The notes below the pieces were generated by a model that saw nothing but the letters and a program-made list of their open reading frames with translations, was not told where the DNA came from and did not search any database. Source: Anaerolineae bacterium (lineage in GTDB: Bacteria > Chloroflexota > Anaerolineae > JAAYZQ01). From it: a stretch of 14,548 bases of DNA. Position numbers and translations under genes: made by a program. Positions 1-5,885 of the stretch are shown piece after piece. The DNA is taken from positions 1-14,548 of the forward strand of contig JAFGIA010000402.1 of assembly GCA_016929795.1 (NCBI GenBank), written 5' to 3'. Position 1 is the stretch's first letter. Each line of letters opens with the position of its first letter.

Positions 1-434
1 CGGATCCAGTTCGCCTCCGCCTCGGCCTGGAGGTAGGCCACCGTCTCTCTCATCCCGGACAGGCGAAACGCCAGCCCCCACAGGCCGCCGACCGGGGGCA
101 GGCCCTCGGTGCGGCGCTGGTCCAGCCACATCATCGCCAGCCGCAGCGGCTCACCCTGGCGGTCGACGTTGATGACCGTGGAGCGCTGCGTAGTGAGCGC
201 CACCCCCGCGATCGCCTCGCGCGGCACCTTCGTCTGCCGCCACAGGCCCTGGCACGCGGCGCAGGTCGACCGCCAGAAATACTCCGGGTCCTGTTCGGCC
301 CAGCCCGCCTCCAGCGCAAAGTAGGGTTCAAGCTCGAGGTGGAACCGGTCAACCATGTTGCCAAGCGGATCGAACAGGAGCGCGCGCACCCCCTGGGTCC
401 CATAGTCAATCGTCAGGATATAGTCTGCCGCCAT
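1..434 (-). CDS. FGGY-family carbohydrate kinase, YgcE/YoaC-like (N-terminal part, runs off left edge)
   Basis: The first 144 residues are visible and the gene continues beyond the left edge. The N-terminal FGGY ATPase lobe is clear: a phosphate-loop strand [13 protein letters not shown] at residues 10-22, [11 protein letters not shown] at 44-54, [11 protein letters not shown] at 81-91 and WLDQRR at 103-108. The family phosphorylates a sugar or polyol with ATP in the cytoplasm. The GTQ-x-x-R loop and [16 protein letters not shown] segment remind me more of the uncharacterised YgcE/YoaC subgroup than of xylulokinase or classical glycerol kinase, so the substrate is open. The ATG at 432-434 follows a GGAGGG ribosome site 7 nt upstream. 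The gene lies 52 nt after the glpD-type gene on the same strand and has its own promoter there. In E. coli an FGGY kinase (YgcE) also neighbours an FAD oxidase (YgcU), which parallels this cluster. Family assignment is firm; the substrate is unknown. Confidence 0.88.
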   Translation of the reverse strand, partial: MAADYILTIDYGTQGVRALLFDPLGNMVDRFHLELEPYFALEAGWAEQDPEYFWRSTCAACQGLWRQTKVPREAIAGVALTTQRSTVINVDRQGEPLRLAMMWLDQRRTEGLPPVGGLWGLAFRLSGMRETVAYLQAEAEANWI

Positions 435-461
435 GCCAGCCCTCCACTTTGTTAGGCTCGC

Positions 462-490
462 ATTATAACATCGCCCCGGTTAGAAGTCAA
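462..490 (-). promoter_or_regulatory. Sigma70-type promoter of the FGGY kinase gene
   Basis: On the minus strand TTGACT (485-490) and TATAAT (462-467) are separated by exactly 17 bp. The -35 box overlaps the TGA stop of the upstream glpD-type gene (487-489). The predicted start is near 455, giving a leader of about 20 nt that contains the ribosome site. The kinase can therefore be expressed apart from the upstream genes. I see no FadR-like operator here. Confidence 0.75.
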
Positions 491-2256
491 TGACACCGGC
501 GCCTCCACCACCACCAGGCAAAGGCAGCCATGGCCGCCACCGCCAGCAGCGCGCCACTGAGCGCCGACCATCGGATCGCCTTCCGCCGCGGCGATTCGGC
601 CACTGCCTCTCGCTTTGCCTGTGCTTCTGCCAGCATGGCGCGCCAGTCAGGGATGGCCTCCCGATCCGGCAGGTTGTAATAATTGTGCCACAGGTCGAGG
701 TATGCCTCTTCCTCCTCCCCCCAGCGCGCGTCGTCCCACCCCAGCTCCGGCTGCGCAATGGCGCGAATCGACGGCAGCAGCGCCTTTCCCCCCCCCGTCA
801 CCAGGTGACCCAGCCGCACGCGGCGCAGCAGCAGATCGTCAAGGCGCACCACGCCCTCGTCGCGTGCCGCCCAGCGTACCTCGGCCCAGAGGGTATCAGT
901 GCCCGGAACACACTCCAACTCGCCCGCCCCTGCGGCCTCGACCAGGCGAGGCGCATCGGCGCCATAACGGCCTAACAGCCGCCTGCGCGCCACCTCGTCG
1001 AGCCCGTTCGCCCTCGGCAGCGGCACGTCGACACGATCAAGCACCGGCACGTCGGGAGAGAGAGCCGGTAGATCAGGCAAGGCATGTCGCACCGCGTCGA
1101 GCACGTCGAGCGCAATCAGCCGGAACGTCGTCAGCTTGCCTCCTGTCACCGTCAGCAGCCCACTCTCCTGCCACACCACGTGGTCGCGCGATTCCGCCGA
1201 CGGGTCTGCCTTGCCCGTGCCGATCACGGGCCGCACCCCGGCAAAGGTCGAGATCACGTCGTCGACAGCCAGGTCGAGCGACGGAAATTGCGACTCGACG
1301 GCGGCCATCAGATAGGCCACCTCGTCGGGACCGATGCGCGGCTCCTCGTCGAGAGGCTGCTCGTGGTCCACGTCTGTCGTGCCCACCAGGGTAACCCCCT
1401 CCCACGGGAACAAAAAAACCGGGCGGCGATCGACAGGGTGCAAAAAGCTGACAGCCTGCGCGACCGGCAGCCGCCAGGCAGGAAAGACCAGGTGGCTGCC
1501 GCGCAGCGGGCGGATGCGCGGCGGCGTGCCCACCTGCTGCCGCAGCCCATCGGCCCATGCGCCCGTGGCATTGACCACAACGCGCGCGTACACGTCGGCC
1601 GTTCGCCCGCCACCGTGCATCGCGACATCCTGCAGCCGCACGCCAGCCACAGGTGCACCCGGCTCTTGGGCATGGCGCAGCAGTTCCCGTGCCTGGACGT
1701 AATTGATCGCCGTGCCGCCCGCCGCCACCGCCTCGCGGATCACGCGCAGCACCAGCCTCGCGTCATCTGTCTGGGCGTCGCCATAACGAAAGCCACCCTC
1801 GAGCCCGTCGCGCACAATATGCGGCGCCAGCATCAGCAGGTCATCGGCCTTGTAGTGGCGATGCGTCCACTGCAGCGCCATCAGGTCGTACACCGACAGC
1901 CCGGCGCTGTACGTCCACCGCCCCGGGTGGTCGCCCTTGTAAGTGGCGAGCAAGAACCCGAGGGGATCGATCAGCCCTGGCCCCTCCTCCAGCAGCCGCT
2001 CTCGCTCCTGCACCGAGGCACGCATCAGTCGCAGCTTGCCCTGCTTCAGGTAGCGCAACCCGCCATGTACCAGCTTTGAGGAGCGGCTCGACGTGCCCCA
2101 GCCAAAATCGTGGCTATCCACCAGCAGCGCCCGCAGCCCCAGCCGTACCGCTTCACGCAGGATGCCCGCACCGGTAATCCCACCGCCCACGATGATCAGG
2201 TCCCAAGGCTGTCCCAGCCGGGACCACGTTTCCTCTCTCCAGCCCTTGTCCCACAT
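487..2256 (-). CDS. glpD: FAD-dependent glycerol-3-phosphate dehydrogenase (GlpD/GlpA type) with C-terminal membrane helix
   Basis: A 589-residue flavoprotein expected to oxidise sn-glycerol-3-phosphate to dihydroxyacetone phosphate and pass electrons to quinone or another acceptor at the membrane. The Rossmann FAD motif IIVGGGITGAGI lies at residues 21-32. The GlpD hallmark WGTSSRSSKLVHGGLRYL is at 53-70, FPWEGVTLVGTTD at 283-295 and the flavin-contacting TGGKLTTFR at 371-379. The C-terminal GlpD domain covers about 405-530. Beyond it is a non-family tail whose last 30 residues form a hydrophobic helix (about 565-580) ending WWWWRRRCH, a likely membrane anchor. The ATG at 2254-2256 follows GAGGAG and starts only 7 nt after the upstream oxidase stop, so the two are translationally linked. 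No frameshift is visible. The DHAP product links it to the upstream alkyl-DHAP-synthase-like gene. Whether it serves glycerol catabolism or lipid turnover cannot be told from sequence. Confidence 0.93.
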   Translation of the reverse strand: MWDKGWREETWSRLGQPWDLIIVGGGITGAGILREAVRLGLRALLVDSHDFGWGTSSRSSKLVHGGLRYLKQGKLRLMRASVQERERLLEEGPGLIDPLGFLLATYKGDHPGRWTYSAGLSVYDLMALQWTHRHYKADDLLMLAPHIVRDGLEGGFRYGDAQTDDARLVLRVIREAVAAGGTAINYVQARELLRHAQEPGAPVAGVRLQDVAMHGGGRTADVYARVVVNATGAWADGLRQQVGTPPRIRPLRGSHLVFPAWRLPVAQAVSFLHPVDRRPVFLFPWEGVTLVGTTDVDHEQPLDEEPRIGPDEVAYLMAAVESQFPSLDLAVDDVISTFAGVRPVIGTGKADPSAESRDHVVWQESGLLTVTGGKLTTFRLIALDVLDAVRHALPDLPALSPDVPVLDRVDVPLPRANGLDEVARRRLLGRYGADAPRLVEAAGAGELECVPGTDTLWAEVRWAARDEGVVRLDDLLLRRVRLGHLVTGGGKALLPSIRAIAQPELGWDDARWGEEEEAYLDLWHNYYNLPDREAIPDWRAMLAEAQAKREAVAESPRRKAIRWSALSGALLAVAAMAAFAWWWWRRRCH

Positions 2257-2263
2257 AGTCTCC

Positions 2264-3856
2264 TCACCCCACCAGCTTGCCCGGATTCATGATCCCCGAC
2301 GGATCGAATCGTCCGCACAAGTCTCCCAACGCTGCCATCCCCAGCGCGCCCTTTTCTTCACCCATGTAAGGCAGGTGGTCGATGCCCACGCCGTGTTGGT
2401 GGCTGATCGTGCCCCCGCAGGCCACAATGGCCTGGCTCGCCGCCGCCTTGAGCACCTGCCACCGGCCTAGTGTCTCGGCCGGGTCACGTGCGATGCGATA
2501 GAGATAGGTCGTGTATATGCTCGATCCATAGGGATAAAGGTGCGACAGATGGGTGAAAACGTGCACCCGCTCGCCGATCCCTTCCAGCCCCGGCCGCAGC
2601 GCGTTCTCAATGGCCACCAGCATGTCCGGGATCTTTGCCCAGTCAGTCGCCGTCTCGAGCGTGTCGATCGCGTACCCCATCTCCCATAGTGTATTGCGTA
2701 GATAGGGCGTGCGAAACCGGCTCTTGTGCCACTCACTGCCAAAGGTGCGTCCGGCGTGCACACCTCCGTGGCTACCGGCAATGCCCAGCGCCTCCTTGCG
2801 CCCTGTTTTGGCGACCCCCTCCCGGCCCGTAACGCCCACGATCAGCATCACCTTCCCCTCGCCGATCCCGCGCAGCGACAGCAGCCGCTCCAGTGCTCCG
2901 ATCAGCCGCTCATGTCCCGCCAGCGCCAGCGTCGTTTCCGTCTCCACCGCCGTGCTCAGTCGCAGCATCGACAGCGGCAGCCGCGCCTGCATCATCTCGC
3001 ACACCGCCGCCCGACCGCTGTCGAAATCAGGAAAAAAGACCGCGTGGAACGCTTCCATCTCGGGCAACGGCGCGGCGCGCACCGTCGCTTCTGTCAGGAT
3101 GCCCAGCCGCCCCTCCGAGCCGAGCACAACCTCGCACAGATCCGGCCCCGCCGCAGACGCAGGAAACGGCGGCAGCACCAGGGTGCCCGCCGGGGATTCG
3201 AGCCGCCCGCCGGCGAACAACCTTTCGATGCGCCCATAGCCTAGCGACTGCTGCCCGCTCGACCGGGTGACGATCCAGCCACCAAGCGTCGACAGCTCGA
3301 ACGACTGGGGAAAGTGGCCCAGCGTGCACCCCCTGGCGCGGAGCTGTGCCTCCAGGTCCGGCCCCATCACCCCTGCGCCAAACGTCGCCAACTGGCTCGC
3401 CGCGTCAAACCGGCGCAGGCGGTTCAGCCGCCCCAGGTCCACCGTCAGCACCGGTCGCTCGCCGGGAAGGATGTTGATGTGTCCCACCACGCTCGTCCCA
3501 CCGCCGTACGGGATCAGGTGCGTGCCCGTCTTTTGTGCCCAATCGAGGAGCGCGCGCACCTGTTCATCCGTCGCCGGATAGGCCACGCCGTCAGGAAAGG
3601 CACCGACCTGCCCACTGCGCAGCGCGATCCAGTCAGGCAGACTCTGACCGCGCGCATGGCGCACGCGGTCAGCCAGGTCGACAGAGATCAGCCCCTGGTC
3701 GGGCAGGCGTGAGGGCGGCACCTGTGCCACCACCTGATCGAGCGTGGCATCGTCAGGCGGCTCGCCCGGCCCCACCAGATCCTCCAGAAAGCGCCGTGCG
3801 TTCTCCGGCAGATGCAACTCTACCGCCTCATCACCCCATCCGTTCCATCGTCTCAT
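2264..3856 (-). CDS. FAD-binding oxidase of the VAO/PCMH fold, alkyl-DHAP synthase / YgcU-like
   Basis: A 530-residue protein. The FAD-binding PCMH domain spans about residues 85-265, with pyrophosphate loop PYGGGTSVVGH at 116-126 and the segment PQSFELSTLGGW to SGQQSLGYGRIERL (183-213). The C-terminal FAD-oxidase domain spans about 265-528 and ends RFDPSGIMNPGK. The N-terminus MRRWNGWGDE and the late ISHQHGVG loop (484-491) are typical of alkylglycerone-phosphate synthases, which exchange the acyl chain of acyl-DHAP for a fatty alcohol to make ether lipids. The animal enzyme has three adjacent histidines where this one has H-Q-H, so a dehydrogenase activity as in YgcU/GlcD-type proteins is possible. 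I chose the ATG at 3854-3856 because GGAGGGG lies 4 nt upstream and the WNGWG motif starts there; the reading frame stays open to 4045 but would overlap the fadR end with no family similarity. It is probably co-transcribed with fadR and glpD. Confidence 0.85.
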   Translation of the reverse strand: MRRWNGWGDEAVELHLPENARRFLEDLVGPGEPPDDATLDQVVAQVPPSRLPDQGLISVDLADRVRHARGQSLPDWIALRSGQVGAFPDGVAYPATDEQVRALLDWAQKTGTHLIPYGGGTSVVGHINILPGERPVLTVDLGRLNRLRRFDAASQLATFGAGVMGPDLEAQLRARGCTLGHFPQSFELSTLGGWIVTRSSGQQSLGYGRIERLFAGGRLESPAGTLVLPPFPASAAGPDLCEVVLGSEGRLGILTEATVRAAPLPEMEAFHAVFFPDFDSGRAAVCEMMQARLPLSMLRLSTAVETETTLALAGHERLIGALERLLSLRGIGEGKVMLIVGVTGREGVAKTGRKEALGIAGSHGGVHAGRTFGSEWHKSRFRTPYLRNTLWEMGYAIDTLETATDWAKIPDMLVAIENALRPGLEGIGERVHVFTHLSHLYPYGSSIYTTYLYRIARDPAETLGRWQVLKAAASQAIVACGGTISHQHGVGIDHLPYMGEEKGALGMAALGDLCGRFDPSGIMNPGKLVG

Positions 3857-4023
3857 CGTTCCCCTCCACCCCCTAAAAATCCCCCCTGGGATCGCCGAGC
3901 ACGCCCTGTACCCCAGGGACCTCGGCCCCCCACTTTCCCCCCCCGTGGTGCCCCACCCGGCCTGGCGACTCCTGCCCATTGCCCGCGCCGGTCCCTGACC
4001 GGGCTCCCTGGCACCCGGCCGGC
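3857..4023. other. Intergenic leader between fadR and the FAD oxidase with attenuator-like inverted repeats
   Basis: This 167-nt C-rich (on the plus strand) gap has no convincing -10/-35 pair, so the oxidase is probably read from the fadR promoter. In the minus-strand RNA, CCCTGGG (3912-3918) can pair with CCCAGGG (3884-3890), followed after three G's by five T's (3875-3879), a terminator-like shape. CCCTG (3914-3918) can instead pair locally with CAGGG (3904-3908), and the two pairings are mutually exclusive. Close to the fadR stop, CCGGTC (3988-3993) and GACCGG (3997-4002) form a 6-bp hairpin with a 3-nt loop and no T-tract. Confidence 0.45.
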
Positions 4024-4716
4024 TCACTCCCTGCTCTGGCGCCACAGCTCCAGGCTCTCCAACATCGTCCGCTCTGTCACCCGCTCGGCCGCCTGCACAT
4101 CACCCTCCCGCGCCGCGTCGAGCAGTGCAGCATAGAACGCCCGAGAGGAGGCGCGCGCCTCTGGCCGCGCAAAGTAGCGCGCGGCCATCTCTTCGTAGAA
4201 CCCGGAAAATCCGTTCAAGATCAGGGTGTAGACAGGGTTGCGCGACGCGAGGGTCAGGGCTCGATGCAAGCCCCAGTCAAAAGCGGCCAGTGCGCGTGCG
4301 TCGTCGTCGAGCGTTTCAGCGCCTTCCAGGTACGCGACAATCTCATCAGGCGCGTGCTCCACGGCGGCCCGAGCATAAGCCGGGGCCAGAGCCAGGCGCA
4401 CATCGAGCAAATTGGGGACAAAATCGGGTGGAAGCTGATCGCCATAGCGCACCAGCGCCCCCAGCACGCCCAGCCCGCCATCGCGCCACACGTCATTCAC
4501 CTGTGTGGACTTGCCCTGCTGGATAGTGAGCCAGCCGTCGCAGGCCAGCCGCTGGAGCGTCTCCCGCAATGTCGGGCGGGTCACGCCCAGTTGTGCCGCC
4601 AGGTCGCGTTCCCCTGGCAGCGTCGAGCCAGGCGGATACGTGCCATCGAGGATAGCGGCCATCAACGCTTCTTCTGCATACGCCGCCGGGCGGCGTGGCG
4701 CCGACCAATCGGCCAT
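4024..4716 (-). CDS. fadR: FadR-type GntR-family acyl-CoA-responsive transcriptional regulator
   Basis: A 230-residue regulator (E. coli FadR has 239) that resembles true FadR across its length. The winged helix covers residues 12-75: AEEALMAAILDGTYPPGSTLPGERDLA, then GVTRPTLRETLQRLACDGWLTIQ, matching the E. coli recognition region including Arg37, Thr46, Arg47 and Arg51. The wing histidine (E. coli His65) is Gln67 here, followed by the conserved GK. The C-terminal helical FadR_C domain (about 80-225) keeps ASRNPVYTLILNG and YFARPEARA. It also keeps the ESxxxW motif (Glu220, Ser221, Trp225), corresponding to E. coli Ser219 and Trp223 in the acyl-CoA pocket. The predicted role is a DNA-binding repressor released by long-chain acyl-CoA. 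The ATG at 4714-4716 has GGGAGGA 4 nt upstream. An in-frame ATG at 4729-4731 has no ribosome site and would place the start against the operator. The adjacent operator suggests autoregulation. Confidence 0.93.
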   Translation of the reverse strand: MADWSAPRRPAAYAEEALMAAILDGTYPPGSTLPGERDLAAQLGVTRPTLRETLQRLACDGWLTIQQGKSTQVNDVWRDGGLGVLGALVRYGDQLPPDFVPNLLDVRLALAPAYARAAVEHAPDEIVAYLEGAETLDDDARALAAFDWGLHRALTLASRNPVYTLILNGFSGFYEEMAARYFARPEARASSRAFYAALLDAAREGDVQAAERVTERTMLESLELWRQSRE

Positions 4717-4732
4717 AGGTTCCTCCCTCATC

Positions 4733-4759
4733 GACCACTGGTAAGTGGTCTGACCAGTT
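4733..4759 (-). promoter_or_regulatory. FadR operator, with overlapping second inverted repeat
   Basis: The minus strand of 4743-4759 reads AACTGGTCAGACCACTT. It contains the perfect palindrome TGGTCTGACCA (plus strand 4746-4756) and is almost identical to the E. coli FadR consensus I recall (AACTGGTCnGACC...). An overlapping 18-bp inverted repeat GACCACT-GGTA-AGTGGTC occupies 4733-4750. Together they cover the predicted transcription start and early leader of fadR, a position where a bound repressor would block initiation. Confidence 0.82.
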
Positions 4760-4766
4760 GAGGGAG

Positions 4767-4795
4767 ATTATAAACCACTTCTACGGGCGTGTCAA
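4767..4795 (-). promoter_or_regulatory. Consensus sigma70 promoter for fadR and probably the downstream lipid genes
   Basis: On the minus strand TTGACA (4790-4795) and TATAAT (4767-4772) match the consensus in all twelve positions, with a 17-bp spacer. The predicted start is about 4760, at the upstream edge of the FadR operator. The -35 box overlaps the T-tract of the terminator ending the upstream ABC operon. A promoter this strong needs repression, which fits the operator. Confidence 0.85.
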
Positions 4796-4993
4796 AAAGG
4801 GAAGGCTGGAAGGTTGGTCAACCTTCCAGCCTTCCACTCTACAGTACGGCCCCCTGTCACACACCCTGTGCTTGCCTTCCTCGCCCACCCGGACGACTGT
4901 GGCAAAGTGGGCGTTGGCCACCATCGACCATACAAAGAGAGCAAACCCGAGCGCGAACAGGGCGCCCCCTGCCAGGTGGAGCGCGACCCCCAT
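4781..4993 (-). pseudogene. Remnant of an isoprenylcysteine carboxyl methyltransferase (ICMT/NnrU-like) membrane protein gene
   Basis: This 70-codon frame begins in the middle of the family: a membrane helix LAGGALFALGFALFVWSMVAN (residues 7-27), then HFATVVRVGEEGKHRVCDRGPY. The family normally continues YRYVRHPGY and further membrane segments, within a protein of about 200 residues. Here the likeness stops just after GPY, where the reading frame enters the palindrome at 4800-4835 and ends in the fadR promoter. The N-terminal membrane helices are also absent, since the permease stop is only 24 nt upstream. I therefore read it as a relic truncated at both ends, although a small membrane protein expressed with the ABC operon is possible. 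The ATG at 4991-4993 has a weak AGAGG 10 nt upstream. Confidence 0.6.
4794..4835 (-). terminator. Intrinsic terminator formed by a 17-bp-arm palindrome
   Basis: Positions 4800-4816 and 4819-4835 are perfect inverted repeats of 17 bp with a 2-nt centre (4817-4818). On the minus strand the hairpin is followed by one C and five T's (4794-4798), so it should end transcripts from the ABC operon before fadR. Each arm holds two near-identical 8-mers (GGAAGGCT, GGAAGGTT), which suggests a mobile or amplified palindromic repeat unit. No second copy is visible in this window. Confidence 0.75.
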
Positions 4994-5017
4994 TGACGTC
5001 CATCCTCTATCACTCCC

Positions 5018-5884
5018 TCACGCCTGCTGCTCCACCGCCTGCCGGCGTCGCACCAGGCGCTGCACACTCACCGGCAGCTTCCACCCTCCCTCACCTCCAA
5101 CACGGATGTCGCGCTGCTGGAACCGCCACCAGGCGAATAGGGCCAGGAACAAAGCTACGCCCACGAGGCCTGCCAGCCAGCCCCAATTCACGCCCGAGAT
5201 CGCCTGTCCTCCCTGGTAAAAATAAAAGGGGGTGAACTGAAAAATATCGTGCAGGCGTTCATCGGCACTGGCCAGGCCCTCGAGCAAAAAGTTGGCGACC
5301 AGCAGGGCCCCCGCCACCATGCCCGCCATGCGCGAGGAGGGCATCACCATGCTCAGTGCCAGCGCCAGGCCACCAAAGAGTACCAGTATGCCAAACAGGG
5401 GTAGGAAGGGGCGCAGGAACTCGATCCAGGTCAACGTCATGCCCGTTCCCTGTGCCGGGATAACCCAGCTCAGCCAGCCGGCGAGCAAGATGATGATCAG
5501 GGCCACCACATAGGCCAACAGCCTGCCCCAAAAGAGAAAAGTGCGGCTGATTGGATGTGCCAGGATCAGGTCGAGCGTGCCCTTTTCCTCATCGCCGACG
5601 ATCAGGCCGGCGGCAGCCGAGATGGCCAAGATCCCAATGATCAAATGCATATAGGTTGAGTAATAGATGTCCATGTAGCCGCTTGGCGTGCTGATGGACA
5701 TCATGTCGCCAAAGAACGCCAGGATTTCCGGCGGATAGCTGGCCAGCATCTCCTGGAGTCCTTCGATCTCGGCGATCGAATCAAACAGCGACGCCATCAG
5801 CACTCCGTACAGGGCCACGCCGATGCTCCAACCGATGATCTGGCCGCGCAGGCGGCGCAGTGTGTGCTTGAACTCGGCCAACAT
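5018..5884 (-). CDS. ABC-2 type transporter permease
   Basis: A 288-residue integral membrane protein expected to dimerise and export an unknown substrate, powered by the ATPase encoded just upstream. Hydrophobic segments lie at about residues 15-35, 80-100, 120-148, 158-180, 186-205 and 230-252. The segment between the second and third helices, VGDEEKGTLDLILAHPISRTFLFWGRLLA (about 96-124), is the coupling region typical of ABC-2/NatB-like permeases. The soluble C-terminus is basic. The ATG at 5882-5884 is 1 nt after the ATPase stop and has a near-ideal AGGAGGTGA site inside the end of the ATPase gene, so translation is coupled. The substrate cannot be read from the sequence. Antibiotic or lipid export are common roles in the family. 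Confidence 0.88.
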   Translation of the reverse strand: MLAEFKHTLRRLRGQIIGWSIGVALYGVLMASLFDSIAEIEGLQEMLASYPPEILAFFGDMMSISTPSGYMDIYYSTYMHLIIGILAISAAAGLIVGDEEKGTLDLILAHPISRTFLFWGRLLAYVVALIIILLAGWLSWVIPAQGTGMTLTWIEFLRPFLPLFGILVLFGGLALALSMVMPSSRMAGMVAGALLVANFLLEGLASADERLHDIFQFTPFYFYQGGQAISGVNWGWLAGLVGVALFLALFAWWRFQQRDIRVGGEGGWKLPVSVQRLVRRRQAVEQQA

Positions 5885-5885
5885 G

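Noticed and set aside
1084..2079. A 331-codon open frame on the plus strand opposite glpD
   Set aside because: Low-complexity, His/Arg/Gln-rich translation, no ribosome site, fully antisense to a clear GlpD.
3988..4002. Intrinsic terminator after fadR
   Set aside because: The 6-bp GC hairpin has no T-tract on either strand, so termination is not supported.
3857..4045. N-terminal extension of the FAD oxidase by 63 codons
   Set aside because: It overlaps the end of fadR, is Gly/Arg-rich without family similarity and has no good ribosome site; the ATG at 3854-3856 has both a ribosome site and the WNGWG motif.
4717..4731. Upstream ATG of fadR giving five extra residues
   Set aside because: It has no ribosome site and abuts the operator, while the GGGAGGA site lies between it and the internal ATG at 4714-4716.
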